From an uncultured Negativibacillus sp. (lineage in GTDB: Bacteria > Bacillota > Clostridia > Oscillospirales > Ruminococcaceae), in contig NZ_CALXIN010000012.1 of NCBI RefSeq assembly GCF_944388365.1, positions 1 through 41,866 of the forward strand: DNA of 41,866 bases. The letters are read 5' to 3'. Position 1 is the first letter of the stretch; every line of letters starts with the position of its first letter. Both the position numbers and the translations under genes were made by a program. The notes under the pieces are model-generated. The model did not search any database. It was not told where the DNA came from and saw only the letters and a list, made by a program, of their open reading frames with translations. This document shows positions 7,694 through 16,302 of this stretch, piece by piece.

Positions 7694-7730
7694 AAAAAAA
7701 CACATCCTGATAAACAGGATGTGTTTTTTA
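7694..7730. terminator. cysS terminator
   Basis: A perfect hairpin pairs AAAAAACACATCCTG with CAGGATGTGTTTTTT around ATAAA, directly after the cysS stop (minus). It has T-runs on both strands. Confidence 0.9.
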
Positions 7731-7733
7731 TAC

Positions 7734-9140
7734 TTACTGTTCCATCTTCCATTTTACGCCCTGTGGAGTATCCAGCAAAACGATTCCGCGTGCTTTCAGA
7801 TCATCACGGATCTTGTCAGCCAGTGCAAAGTTTTTCTCTTTTCTTGCCTGCTGACGCTGTTCGATCAGTGCCTCGATCTCTGCATCCAGACTGTCCTCCT
7901 TGCGGTCGTACAGCAGACCCAGTACATCGGTGACCAGATGGTCGAACATTTCGCTTGCATAAGAGAGCGCCTCTTTTGCTCTTGGCACTGCGATGAAGGT
8001 GTTGATGTCGCGAACCAGGTCAAAGACTGCAGCAATACCATCTGCAGTGTTGAGGTCGTCGTCCATCACTTCGATAAACTGTGCCTTTCTTGCATCCACC
8101 TGCTGTTTGAATGCCTCATCCGCAGCTGCATCGGTTGTTTCCGGCAGCGCATTTTTGATGGCAAAGTCCAGATTGTCGCGGCAGTTGTGCAGACGTTCCA
8201 GCGCTGCCTTGCACTGCTCGATGATGGTCAGATTGTAGTTGATCGGGCTTCTGTAATGTGCGGATAGCATCATGTATTTGATTGGCTCATAGCCGTATTT
8301 CTCCGCTACTTCACGAACGGTAAAGAAGTTGCCCAGCGACTTGCTCATCTTTTTGTTGTCCACGTTGATGTAGCCGTTGTGCATCCAGTAGTGTGCATAT
8401 TCCTTGCCGGTGCAGCACTCGGACTGTGCAATCTCGTTTTCGTGATGTGGGAAGATCAGGTCCTGACCGCCGCAGTGGATGTCGATGGTTTCGCCCAGAT
8501 GTTTGTGAATCATCGCGGTACATTCAATGTGCCAGCCTGGACGACCCTCGCCCCAGCGGGAAGACCAATGCGGTTCCCCTGGTTTTGCCGATTTCCACAG
8601 TACAAAGTCCAGCGGGTCCTCCTTGTGTTCGCCGACGCTGATGCGTGCGCCGCTCTCCAGCTCCTCCAATGGCTGATGGGACAGCTTTCCATAACCTGGG
8701 TCCTTCTTGGTGCGGAACAGAACGTCGCCGTTTGCCTCATAGGCAAATCCCTTGTCCTCCAGCGTTTCCACAATGTGCTTGATCTCGTCGATGGTTTCGG
8801 TTGCCTTTGGATGGATGGTTGCTTCACGGATGCCCAGTCCCTTGGTATCGGTCAGATATTCATTGATGTAACGCTCTGCGATTTCCTTTGCGGTCACACC
8901 CTCTTCGTTTGCCTTTTTGATGATCTTGTCATCAATGTCGGTGAAGTTCTGCACAAAGGTAACGTCGTAGCCTTTGAACTCCAAATATCTGCGCATGGTA
9001 TCAAACACGCAGATTGGACGCGCATTTCCGATATGAATAAAGTTGTATACCGTCGGTCCGCAGGCATACATTTTGACCTTGCCTGGTTCAATCGGTACAA
9101 ACTCCTCTTTTTCTCTGGTTAAGGTGTTGAATATTTTCAT
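7734..9140 (-). CDS. cysS: Cysteinyl-tRNA synthetase
   Basis: This class I synthetase of 468 residues charges tRNA-Cys. The zinc ligand Cys27 (YACGPTVY) and the HIGN motif (residues 36-39) lie near the N-terminus. Further zinc-site residues are in IECTAM and [10 protein letters not shown], and the KMSKS loop is intact ([11 protein letters not shown]). The C-terminal DALR-type helical region is complete. GAAAGGAG precedes the ATG. It is the second gene of an operon with an S51 peptidase (26 bp gap) and is controlled by the T-box near 10 kb. Confidence 0.97.
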   Translation of the reverse strand: MKIFNTLTREKEEFVPIEPGKVKMYACGPTVYNFIHIGNARPICVFDTMRRYLEFKGYDVTFVQNFTDIDDKIIKKANEEGVTAKEIAERYINEYLTDTKGLGIREATIHPKATETIDEIKHIVETLEDKGFAYEANGDVLFRTKKDPGYGKLSHQPLEELESGARISVGEHKEDPLDFVLWKSAKPGEPHWSSRWGEGRPGWHIECTAMIHKHLGETIDIHCGGQDLIFPHHENEIAQSECCTGKEYAHYWMHNGYINVDNKKMSKSLGNFFTVREVAEKYGYEPIKYMMLSAHYRSPINYNLTIIEQCKAALERLHNCRDNLDFAIKNALPETTDAAADEAFKQQVDARKAQFIEVMDDDLNTADGIAAVFDLVRDINTFIAVPRAKEALSYASEMFDHLVTDVLGLLYDRKEDSLDAEIEALIEQRQQARKEKNFALADKIRDDLKARGIVLLDTPQGVKWKMEQ

Positions 9141-9166
9141 AAGAGAATCTCTCCTTTCAGACCTGG

Positions 9167-9841
9167 TTATAATGACAAATTTTCGGATACCGGCAAACTG
9201 TTCACCGGTTCTATTTTTCCATCCTGCATCCGATAAATCTCTCCGTAAAAACGATATGCACCATCTACACGGAGAATCGCTCCTTCATCACATAAACCGT
9301 AGATGCAGTAGCTTTTGGACAGCTCCAATAGTTCCTCCAGCGGACCGTCGGGATGAAAGTGCGGTTCCACCGACCACTCCACCAGTCCCAGCGCCGGATA
9401 CACCTGCTGCCGGTCGTGACCACAGGTCAGCGTGCAAACCGCCTCCCTGCCCATGTTGATGCTGCCCGCGCTCATTCCGATGATAACTCCCGTGTGCTGC
9501 TGCAGCACCTCGCATAAACCGTACTCCTTCATCGCTGCATACTCGGTCGGCGTATCTCCGCCGGCCAGCCACACGACGTCGGCATGCTCCACTTCTTTTC
9601 TGGCCTGTTCAGGGCTCATCCGCGCATCAATGATGCTGTACCGCTCAAAACGGATCCCGATACTCTCCAACAGATTGCCAATTCCCTGTGCGTGATGATC
9701 GGTTTCTTCCTGCGCTTCCTTGCGAAAATCCGACGCTATAAATGCAAAATGCCCCCGCTTCACAATCAGCTCCCGCAGCACATCCGCTAACTGTTCTCCA
9801 ATTCCATTTGGAAACAGGCTAGTCAGAATATAGGTTCCCAT
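9167..9841 (-). CDS. Peptidase S51 family (dipeptidase E-like)
   Basis: This 224-residue protein has the S51 nucleophile elbow GMSAGS (Ser124) after the AGGDTPTE loop, as in alpha-aspartyl dipeptidase PepE. A His in [13 protein letters not shown] is a candidate catalytic residue. It lacks the extra length of cyanophycinase, so a small cytoplasmic Asp-X dipeptidase or related peptidase is likely; specificity is not determined. GGGAGGAAGG precedes the ATG. It lies between the cysteine T-box and cysS, so its expression should rise when tRNA-Cys is uncharged. That is an unusual setting for this family. Confidence 0.85.
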   Translation of the reverse strand: MGTYILTSLFPNGIGEQLADVLRELIVKRGHFAFIASDFRKEAQEETDHHAQGIGNLLESIGIRFERYSIIDARMSPEQARKEVEHADVVWLAGGDTPTEYAAMKEYGLCEVLQQHTGVIIGMSAGSINMGREAVCTLTCGHDRQQVYPALGLVEWSVEPHFHPDGPLEELLELSKSYCIYGLCDEGAILRVDGAYRFYGEIYRMQDGKIEPVNSLPVSENLSL

Positions 9842-9881
9842 CGTTCCTTCCTCCCTTCTCTCGACCGATTTTTCAGAACAT

Positions 9882-10144
9882 AAAAATAACCGCCTTCACC
9901 TGCCTGCTGGCAGATGAAGGCGGCGTAACAATTCCGCGGTTCCACTTCAAATTTATCGCTCTTCCCTTTAACGCAGGGGCCACGTCCCTCTATACTCGCT
10001 TGTATCTGCTTTCCAGAGGACAGCTCGCAGGTGCATTCAAAAAGAATCCTTTCCTGACCGGCTCTCACCTGTTCCGGTCTCTCTGTCGGGGAAAATTCTT
10101 TCCTACTTCTCCTGCATCATCGCTTTTGCCTTGATCCTGATTGT
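9882..10144 (-). promoter_or_regulatory. T-box leader, cysteine specific
   Basis: On the minus strand the T-box bulge sequence TGGAACCGCGG (9934-9944) precedes a strong terminator that pairs CCGCCTTCATCTGCC with GGCAGGTGAAGGCGG (9890-9923) and ends in a U-run. Stem I closes GCAGG with CCTGC, and directly 5' of that 3' arm lies GAA-TGC-A. TGC (10033-10035) is therefore the specifier codon for cysteine. Uncharged tRNA-Cys should pair at both sites and allow read-through into the S51 peptidase and cysS. Confidence 0.9.
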
Positions 10145-10150
10145 TTAATC

Positions 10151-10179
10151 AGCGTACCATATTTCCCCTGCGATTGCAA
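10151..10179 (-). promoter_or_regulatory. T-box(Cys) operon promoter
   Basis: TTGCAA (10174-10179), a 17 bp spacer ending in TATGG and TACGCT (10151-10156) on the minus strand match the extended -10 layout seen upstream of other genes here. Confidence 0.5.
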
Positions 10180-10213
10180 GTGGGGAAAAACCACCTTTGC
10201 AAAAAATATTTTT

Positions 10214-10744
10214 CTATTCCTTATTCTTCGGTATGCTAATCTCAAAAATCCGGTTTCTTCCTCCGGTGTCAGGGTCTGGTATCTCTCCAACCTGCACGCC
10301 TCCACACCGCCTGATTGTTTTTTCCGAAGCGATATTTTCCCTGTCACAGGTAACAATCACCGGCATCACTCCCTGCTCCTGCAGCAGCTTTACCGCCATA
10401 CTGAGCATTTCAACCGCATAACCCTTTCTTCGCTCCGACGGTCGGATTCCATATCCGCAGTGCCCGTTGATCCGAAGATTCTCTCCCCGCTCCTGCGGAC
10501 GGATGCTGACTGCACCCAGCAGCTTGCCATCCTCCCGCAGAAGAAAAAAGAGCTGCTGACCTTGCTGCTGTTCCTCCGCAAGCCAGTTCTCCCAATTTCT
10601 TCGGGAAAGGTTGGAATTTTGCAAACAGGGACAGCGCCGCAGCGCTCCTGGATGGATTTTCTCTCCGGACGCCTTCCGTTCCCGCAGCAATTCTGCACAT
10701 TGTTCGCAGTATTCCCAGGCTGGATGCACCAGTTTTTCCTTCAT
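10214..10744 (-). CDS. GNAT family N-acetyltransferase
   Basis: This 176-residue protein has the GNAT acetyl-CoA-binding core CGYGIRPSERRKGYAVEML (motif A, R-R-K-G-Y-A), followed by VIVTCDRENIASEKTIRRCGG (motif B, the N-x-A-S loop). The acceptor cannot be told. AAAGGAG precedes ATG 10744 by 5 bp, so the 10 extra in-frame codons upstream are not used. It follows pgsA after a probable terminator, so it may be the last, weakly expressed gene of the recA operon. Confidence 0.88.
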   Translation of the reverse strand: MKEKLVHPAWEYCEQCAELLRERKASGEKIHPGALRRCPCLQNSNLSRRNWENWLAEEQQQGQQLFFLLREDGKLLGAVSIRPQERGENLRINGHCGYGIRPSERRKGYAVEMLSMAVKLLQEQGVMPVIVTCDRENIASEKTIRRCGGVQVGEIPDPDTGGRNRIFEISIPKNKE

Positions 10745-10774
10745 GCCTTCTCCTTTCCGCCCGCAGCAAAACAT

Positions 10775-10802
10775 AAGGCTGCCGGCAGCAGCCGACAGCC
10801 TT
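10775..10802 (-). terminator. Hairpin after pgsA
   Basis: AAGGCTGTCGGC pairs with GCCGGCAGCCTT on the minus strand around TGCT. The following T-run is weak (ATGTTTTG), so termination may be partial. Confidence 0.55.
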
Positions 10803-10810
10803 GCTTGTTC

Positions 10811-11377
10811 CTACTTTGCCTGCGCGATCAGCGCACGATTTTTCCACAGATAATTTGCACCGGAGATCATGGTCAGCGCCAGCGACAAAACCATCAGTGC
10901 GATATGGATGCCGTAGCAGATGCTCGAAATTCCCTGCGACATATTCTGCATAAAGTTTGTCATCAGCAGGGAGTACGCAATCCACACCATGGTAGTGGCA
11001 GTTTTGTACTTGCCCCATTTGTCCGCTGCAATGACGATTCCCTTGCCCGACGCAATCAGCCGCAGCGAGGTCACCAGAAATTCCCTTGCCAGAATCAGGA
11101 TGACCACCCATGCCGGAGCCAGTCCCAGCGGGATGAAGTAGACCAGCGCTGCCGTCACCAGAATTTTGTCCGCCAGTGGGTCCATAAACTTTCCAAAATC
11201 GGTGACAAGGTTATATTTTCTCGCGATCTTGCCGTCCAGCATATCGGTCAGCGAGGCCACCACAAATACAACAAATGCCCACAGCAGATGGTTTGGCAGC
11301 ACTTCCAGCTCCACAAACACCATAAACACCGGAATCATCAGGATTCGCAGCATGGTCAATTTGTTTGGTAAATTCAT
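10811..11377 (-). CDS. pgsA: CDP-diacylglycerol-glycerol-3-phosphate 3-phosphatidyltransferase
   Basis: This integral membrane enzyme of 188 residues makes phosphatidylglycerol phosphate, the first step to phosphatidylglycerol. The CDP-alcohol phosphotransferase signature D-G-x2-A-R-x8-G-x3-D-x3-D is complete (Asp48, Gly49, Ala52, Arg53, Gly62, Asp66, Asp70). Hydrophobic segments flank it, and the N-terminal LPNKLTMLRI is typical. AAGAAGG lies 7 bp before the ATG. It is 69 bp downstream of rimO and probably co-transcribed with it. The recA-recX-rimO-pgsA neighbourhood is common in Firmicutes, in varying order. Confidence 0.95.
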   Translation of the reverse strand: MNLPNKLTMLRILMIPVFMVFVELEVLPNHLLWAFVVFVVASLTDMLDGKIARKYNLVTDFGKFMDPLADKILVTAALVYFIPLGLAPAWVVILILAREFLVTSLRLIASGKGIVIAADKWGKYKTATTMVWIAYSLLMTNFMQNMSQGISSICYGIHIALMVLSLALTMISGANYLWKNRALIAQAK

Positions 11378-11446
11378 TTTGAAACCTTCTTTAACTCACT
11401 TTTTTGATACAATCAGCAATAATCTATTATTATTTTCCTTTTTGTA

Positions 11447-12778
11447 TCATAAAACCTGTCGACCGATCAGATCATATCCGACCGAATCCAAGATTTCCAC
11501 CCAGACAAAGTCGCCTGGCTTAATATCCTCGCTCTCGGTCACAAAGCTGGTTTTGGTGTCGATGTCCGGCGCATCCATATAGCTGCGGCCGACATACATC
11601 TGCTGCTCGTCGTCGTAACCTTCAACCAGAACCTCCAGCTTTTTGCCGACCAGTGACTTGCCCAGCTCAAAGGCGATGTCCATCTGCTCCTCCATGATGA
11701 GGTCTGCACGGTGTCTGCGAACCTCAAGGTCGATCTGATCCTCACGCTCGCCTGCCGGTGTATCCTCCTCGGTGGAGTAAGCAAAGCAGCCCATGCGCTC
11801 AAAACGGACAGCGCGCACAAATTCGCACAGCTGTGCAAATTCCTCCTCGGTCTCTCCTGGGAAACCGGCGATAAAGGTGGTGCGCAGTACCACGCCTGGA
11901 ACCTTGTCACGGATTTTCTGCATCAGTGCCAGTAACGATTCATAGCTGCCGTTGCGGTTCATCTCACGCAGAACCTTTTCGTTTGCGTGCTGCAGCGGCA
12001 GGTCGATGTATTTAACCACCTTTGGCTCTTTTGCCATGACTTCCAGCAAACCATCGGTCACACGGTCCGGATAACCGTAGAGGACACGGATCCAGTGGAA
12101 TCCGTCAATATTGCACAGCTCGGTCAGCAGCTTGTCGAGCGAATACTCCCCGTACAGATCCTGTCCATACTTGGTGGTATCCTGTGCAACGAGGTTTAAT
12201 TCCTTCACGCCGCTTGCTGCCAGTCCTCTTGCTTCCTCCAGGATGTCCTCCATCTTTCTGGAACGGAAGCCGCCGCGAATCAGCGGAATCGCACAGTAGC
12301 TGCACTTGTTGTCGCAGCCCTCTGCAATCTTTAAGTAAGCCGAATATTTTTCGGTGCTCAGCACTCTGTCGCCGTTGAGCGGCAGGTCTGCCTTGTCGCC
12401 AAACGCTGCCACGCGCTGACCGTCCAGCGCCTCTTTGACCGCTTTTGCGATGTCCCTGTTCTTGCCGATGCCTAAGACGACATCCGCCTCTGGAATTTCA
12501 TTGACCAGTTCCTCGCGGTAACGTTCTGCCAGACAGCCGGTGACAACCAGAACCTTGACCTTGCCCTGTGCTTTCAGCTGAGCAAACTCAAAGATGGTTT
12601 CGATCGACTCTTTTTTTGCGTCCTCGATAAAGCCGCAGGTGTTGATAATCACCACATCGCACTGCTGCGCGTCGGCACACAGCTCATAGCCGTTGTTGAC
12701 CATCAGCGCAAGCAGAATCTCTGCATCGACCTGATTCTTCGAGCAGCCCAGAGATACCATTCCAACTTTTACTGCCAT
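11447..12778 (-). CDS. rimO: Ribosomal protein S12 methylthiotransferase RimO
   Basis: This 443-residue radical-SAM enzyme methylthiolates an aspartate of ribosomal protein S12. The N-terminal domain starts VGMVSLGCSKNQVDAE (Cys12, with further cluster cysteines in INTCGF and VTGCLAERY). The radical-SAM motif is CDNKCSYC (CxxxCxxC). The C-terminal TRAM region contains VEGYDDEQQMYVGRSYMDAPDID. The GCSKN signature separates RimO from MiaB. A GGAAAGGA ribosome site precedes ATG 12778, 27 bp after recX. Confidence 0.95.
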   Translation of the reverse strand: MAVKVGMVSLGCSKNQVDAEILLALMVNNGYELCADAQQCDVVIINTCGFIEDAKKESIETIFEFAQLKAQGKVKVLVVTGCLAERYREELVNEIPEADVVLGIGKNRDIAKAVKEALDGQRVAAFGDKADLPLNGDRVLSTEKYSAYLKIAEGCDNKCSYCAIPLIRGGFRSRKMEDILEEARGLAASGVKELNLVAQDTTKYGQDLYGEYSLDKLLTELCNIDGFHWIRVLYGYPDRVTDGLLEVMAKEPKVVKYIDLPLQHANEKVLREMNRNGSYESLLALMQKIRDKVPGVVLRTTFIAGFPGETEEEFAQLCEFVRAVRFERMGCFAYSTEEDTPAGEREDQIDLEVRRHRADLIMEEQMDIAFELGKSLVGKKLEVLVEGYDDEQQMYVGRSYMDAPDIDTKTSFVTESEDIKPGDFVWVEILDSVGYDLIGRQVL

Positions 12779-12805
12779 AATTTTTTCCTTTCCAAAATTT
12801 GTAGT

Positions 12806-13621
12806 TTATTCCATCTCTTCCAAAATCTCGTTTAATACCTGTCGAATTTCCCCGTAATGATAGCCTTTGCGCATCAGTCCACGGATCGCCCGATCGTTGC
12901 CTTTCTGGTCGCCCAGCACACCTCCGTACTTTTTTAAGAGCAGCGCACGGATCTCTCCCAGCGTGTCCCGCTCTTTTGCTTCCTCCTGTTCTTCTTCCTC
13001 CGGTGGAAGGGTAGAAAGCAGCTGTGCCATCTGGGCACGGATGTCGTCCGGCTCGTATCCTAAGCGCATCAGCGCCGCAAACGCGCGGCGGCGCACCTTT
13101 TCCTCCCGAAGGGAATCGCCGTACTTCCGCTCCAGAAGCCCAAGCACCGCCGCAGATGCATCAAAATCTGAAAATTCTTCCATGACGTCCTCGATGTCGT
13201 TTGACCCGATGCCTCGTGCAGCCAGCTCCTGCCGAACCCGCGACGGCGCATAATGTTTGAGCGCAAACAAATCCCTTGCACAGCGCAGCGCATAGTCGGC
13301 GTCATTTAACAGGCCCAGCTCCTGCAAGCGGTCGAGTACATCCTCCACGCAATCCTCAGAAAAATCCCGCTCTAACCGCTCCTTGAGCTGTCTGCGCGGA
13401 AAGGATTTGTAGGACAGCAGCGAAAACGCCTTTTCCTTTGCCTTCTGATACTGCGTTTCACTTTTGAGCTGTTCGTACTGCTCAGGAGTAAACTTCTGTC
13501 CGACCTTGAGCTTATGTCGGACCAGCGTTTCCTCATCCACCGAAAAGTCGAACACATCGTCAAAAAAGATCGCCATTCTCCCCTGTTTTGTTTCCTTCAG
13601 GGCTGTGATGGTGCGCAGCAT
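12806..13621 (-). CDS. recX: RecX regulator of RecA
   Basis: The 271-residue protein contains repeated three-helix RecX units, visible as YKSFPRRQLKERLERDFSED, RVRQELAARGIGSNDIEDV, RAFAALMRLGYEPDDIRAQM and RAIRGLMRKGYHYGEIRQVL. RecX binds RecA filaments and limits strand exchange. The length fits Firmicute RecX, which is longer than the proteobacterial form. Its ATG overlaps the recA stop in TAATG (13621), giving tight translational coupling to its target. Confidence 0.93.
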   Translation of the reverse strand: MLRTITALKETKQGRMAIFFDDVFDFSVDEETLVRHKLKVGQKFTPEQYEQLKSETQYQKAKEKAFSLLSYKSFPRRQLKERLERDFSEDCVEDVLDRLQELGLLNDADYALRCARDLFALKHYAPSRVRQELAARGIGSNDIEDVMEEFSDFDASAAVLGLLERKYGDSLREEKVRRRAFAALMRLGYEPDDIRAQMAQLLSTLPPEEEEQEEAKERDTLGEIRALLLKKYGGVLGDQKGNDRAIRGLMRKGYHYGEIRQVLNEILEEME

Positions 13622-14790
13622 TATTTATCGTCCGCCTCAATGTCGATCAGCTTGCTTGCCGAAGATTTCGGTGTGCCAAAATCATCCTCCATGTCGGCAA
13701 TCACTGCTTCCTGTGGTACCGGTGTCTCCTCGACAGGCTCTTGAACCGTTGCCGGTTCCTCGTCCTTTTCCTTCTTCTTGGTTGCTTTGTTGGTAGCCAG
13801 CAGACGATCCTTCTGTGCCATAACTTCCTTAGCAATCTGCTCACAGAATTCTGGATTGTCCTTCAGATACTGTTTTACCTTGTCGCGGCCCTGACCGATA
13901 CGGTTGTCCTGATAGCTGTACCAGGAACCGGACTTCTTGATGATATCCAGCTTGACTGCCAGGTCGATGACCTCGCCCTCACGGGAGATGCCTTCGCCGT
14001 ACATAATATCAAATTCTGCCTCTCTGAACGGAGGAGCCACCTTGTTTTTGACGACCTTGACCTTGGTCAGGTTGCCGATAACCTCGCCGCCCTCTTTGAT
14101 CGGGTCCTTTTTGCGGATGTCCAGACGTACCGAGGAATAGAACTTCAGCGCACGACCACCAGGAGTAGTTTCCGGATTGCCGTACATCACGCCGATTTTC
14201 TCACGCAGCTGGTTAATAAAGATGCAGACTGCATTGGATTTGGAGATTGCACCGGTCAGCTTTCTCAGTGCCTGGGACATCAATCTTGCCTGCAAGCCGA
14301 CGAACGAGTCGCCCATCTCGCCTTCGATCTCTGCCTTGGTGGTCATCGCTGCTACCGAGTCGACAACAACCACGTCGATCGCGCCGGAACGCACCAGTGC
14401 CTCGCAGATTTCCAGCGCCTGTTCACCGGTATCCGGCTGCGAAACCAGCAGCGAATCAATGTCTACGCCCAGTGCCTGCGCATAGACCGGATCGAGCGCG
14501 TGCTCAACGTCGATGAATACGGCTTCACCGCCCATCTTCTGTGCTTCGGCAACGATGTGCAGAGCGACGGTGGTTTTACCGGAACTTTCCGGACCGTAAA
14601 TCTCGATGATTCTTCCGCGCGGAACGCCGCCGATTCCCAGCGCAATATCCAGCGAAAGCGAACCGGTCGGGATTGCTTCTACATTCAGGGACGAATTCTG
14701 TCCCAGCTTCATCACAGCACCTTTACCAAACTGTTTTTCAATCTGTGCCAGTGCTGTTTGAAGGGCTTTTTCTTTTTCGGATTCTGCCAT
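13621..14790 (-). CDS. recA: Recombinase RecA
   Basis: This 389-residue recombinase forms ATP-dependent filaments on single-stranded DNA for homologous recombination and SOS induction. The Walker A box GPESSGKT is at residues 66-73, with Walker B in [10 protein letters not shown] and the L2 region [22 protein letters not shown] intact. The C-terminal tail is long, with a basic stretch ([12 protein letters not shown]) and then an acidic one, longer than in E. coli. AGGAGG precedes the ATG. It is the first gene of an operon with recX and rimO. Confidence 0.98.
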   Translation of the reverse strand: MAESEKEKALQTALAQIEKQFGKGAVMKLGQNSSLNVEAIPTGSLSLDIALGIGGVPRGRIIEIYGPESSGKTTVALHIVAEAQKMGGEAVFIDVEHALDPVYAQALGVDIDSLLVSQPDTGEQALEICEALVRSGAIDVVVVDSVAAMTTKAEIEGEMGDSFVGLQARLMSQALRKLTGAISKSNAVCIFINQLREKIGVMYGNPETTPGGRALKFYSSVRLDIRKKDPIKEGGEVIGNLTKVKVVKNKVAPPFREAEFDIMYGEGISREGEVIDLAVKLDIIKKSGSWYSYQDNRIGQGRDKVKQYLKDNPEFCEQIAKEVMAQKDRLLATNKATKKKEKDEEPATVQEPVEETPVPQEAVIADMEDDFGTPKSSASKLIDIEADDK

Positions 14791-14850
14791 ATTGTCCTCC
14801 TGTTCTTATCAAAACCATAGGGTAAATTTTTGATCTTTAAGCTTCTTCTT

Positions 14851-14879
14851 ATTATATTACATCCTCTGTTAAAAGGCAA
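14851..14879 (-). promoter_or_regulatory. recA promoter
   Basis: TTGCCT (14874-14879), a 17 bp spacer and TATAAT (14851-14856) on the minus strand lie about 60 bp before recA. I see no clear Firmicute LexA box (GAAC-N4-GTTC) in this interval. Confidence 0.6.
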
Positions 14880-14888
14880 GGCACGCTG

Positions 14889-15068
14889 TCAGGAAAGCGT
14901 TTCCTCGGATGGATCCGTTTTTTTCTGATGGTCCATCGCAAACTGCACCAGTATTCCGACGGCCTCCTGCCGGCTGATTCCTTCCCCCTTTGCAAATTGC
15001 TCCAGCTGTTTCCCCAGCTCTTTGTTTATTCTCAATGTGACCTTTTTCAGTACCTGTTTCTTTTCCAT
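14889..15068 (-). CDS. Small ribbon-helix-helix-like protein
   Basis: This 59-residue protein begins MEKKQVLKKVTLRINKELGK. A short basic beta-strand (KKVTLRI) followed by two helices with the turn GEGISRQEAV is the layout of CopG/Arc-type ribbon-helix-helix DNA-binding proteins. TAGGAG precedes ATG 15068 by about 5 bp, so the in-frame upstream extension is not coding. No toxin partner is adjacent, so a stand-alone regulator is more likely than an antitoxin. Function is unknown. Confidence 0.6.
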   Translation of the reverse strand: MEKKQVLKKVTLRINKELGKQLEQFAKGEGISRQEAVGILVQFAMDHQKKTDPSEETLS

Positions 15069-15275
15069 GATGTCTCCTATCCATTGTCTTCCGAAAAAAC
15101 CTGTTTTTCCCTCTGACTGCTTTTTATGATCCTCTATTTTTAGCAGTACTTTGGAGCAAAACCGGTTTTTGTTTTCTATTTTCCATTCCCACAAAAAATA
15201 CTTTGCTGCCAGAAATTCTATTTCCCACACCTTTCTCCACTGTGCGGTCTGGCTCTCTGCACAAAGATAATAAGT

Positions 15276-15308
15276 TGAAAAAAGCTGACCTTCCGGTCAG
15301 CTTTTTTC
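15276..15308 (-). terminator. Terminator of the DUF436 gene
   Basis: AAAAAGCTGACC pairs with GGTCAGCTTTTTT around TTCC, just after the DUF436 stop. It has T-runs on both strands. Confidence 0.88.
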
Positions 15309-15315
15309 ATAAGGC

Positions 15316-15870
15316 TTATGCCTCTGGATATTCTGCTCTCGGACCACCGATCAGCTTTGGACGGCTGCGGACAAAGGTGACATGAGCGCCGCCGATTTCC
15401 TTCAAGTCCAGACGGACCGGAATCTGCACATGTTTGATGTGCTGCCCGATAAAGGTATCGCCGATGTCCATTCCTGCTTTGGCAACAACGTGCTCCACCA
15501 TTACAGGGTCCTTTGCTTTGGCATAGGCTGCTACCGAGCAGGCGCCGCCCGCATGAAGCGCCGGTTTTACGGTGACAATCTCAAAGCCATATTTTTCTGC
15601 CGCTTCCCGCTCAATGACCAGCGCACGATTGATGTGCTCACAGCCCTGAACAGCAAGGTAAATTCCCTTTTCTCTCAGGATTGGCAGGATAGCGTCGATG
15701 ACGGTTTCACCGACTTCCGCACTGGAAGCTTTGCCGATATGTCCGCCGCAGATTTCGCTGGAGCTGCATCCCAGCACGAAAACATCACCTGCTTTTAGGT
15801 TTGCCACTTTCAAAAGCTCCTCAGTAACGTGCTCCACCTGCTGTTTGATTACCTGTAAATCAAGTTCCAT
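15316..15870 (-). CDS. DUF436 / UPF0340 (YwlG-like) family protein
   Basis: This 184-residue protein matches the conserved Firmicute YwlG family. Recognisable blocks are [46 protein letters not shown] and [14 protein letters not shown]. Family function is not established; the fold is thought to resemble thiamine-phosphate or aminotransferase-like proteins, so I assign no reaction. AAAGGAG lies 9 bp before ATG 15870, which is preferred to a TTG three codons upstream. It has its own terminator and is probably monocistronic. Confidence 0.88.
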   Translation of the reverse strand: MELDLQVIKQQVEHVTEELLKVANLKAGDVFVLGCSSSEICGGHIGKASSAEVGETVIDAILPILREKGIYLAVQGCEHINRALVIEREAAEKYGFEIVTVKPALHAGGACSVAAYAKAKDPVMVEHVVAKAGMDIGDTFIGQHIKHVQIPVRLDLKEIGGAHVTFVRSRPKLIGGPRAEYPEA

Positions 15871-15989
15871 AATAAGCAACTCCTTTCTTTGTCTGATTTT
15901 ATTGTTTTAGTTTGTAGCACTCTACAGAATACCGTGTGCTGAATCTTCCATTTCGCACAAAGCTAAGGTGTGATAATAGATATAGAATC

Positions 15990-16302
15990 AGCCTGCTCAA
16001 AAATCATCCACCGGATAATTTTTGAGGGGTAGTTTCTGCCTGCAATCGGCTTTCGAGAACCTTTTCTCTTGCAGAAAAGGAGATTGAAAACCTTTTTCAA
16101 TCCCGAGCTCTCCCAATGAGCGCCTGACGATAAAGGTATTCCGCCTTCTGCGGAAGGCGGCCAAAGGCGTTGCCTCTGGACACCACCACCTTTTGAAAAA
16201 GGTGGACGAAAACTTCTGTTTCGCTCTCACGCTACCCGTCTTTGCGGCGAAGCCGAACACTTTTCTTTTGGGTTACCTTTTCTTTTAGCAAAGAAAAGGT
16301 AA
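15990..16302. repeat. Array of five palindromes between serS and the DUF436 gene
   Basis: Five perfect or near-perfect hairpins are packed into about 245 bp. Their stems are CCTTTTCT/AGAAAAGG (16060-16080), GATTGAAAA/TTTTTCAATC (16082-16102), CCGCCTTC/GAAGGCGG (16141-16160), CCACCTTTT/AAAAGGTGG (16186-16205) and TTACCTTTTCTTT/AAAGAAAAGGTAA (16273-16302). The last abuts the serS stop and matches the element next to ttcA. A spurious open frame runs through it. Confidence 0.7.

Noticed and set aside
9823..10068. 81-codon minus-strand frame
   Set aside because: It lies entirely in the T-box leader and terminator of the S51 peptidase-cysS operon.
14791..14888. LexA operator before recA
   Set aside because: I looked for GAAC-N4-GTTC and found only a single half-site-like GAAC near the ribosome site, with no partner.
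15997..16260. 87-codon open frame on the minus strand
   Set aside because: It runs through a cluster of palindromes, has no ribosome site, and its translation simply reflects the hairpin arms.
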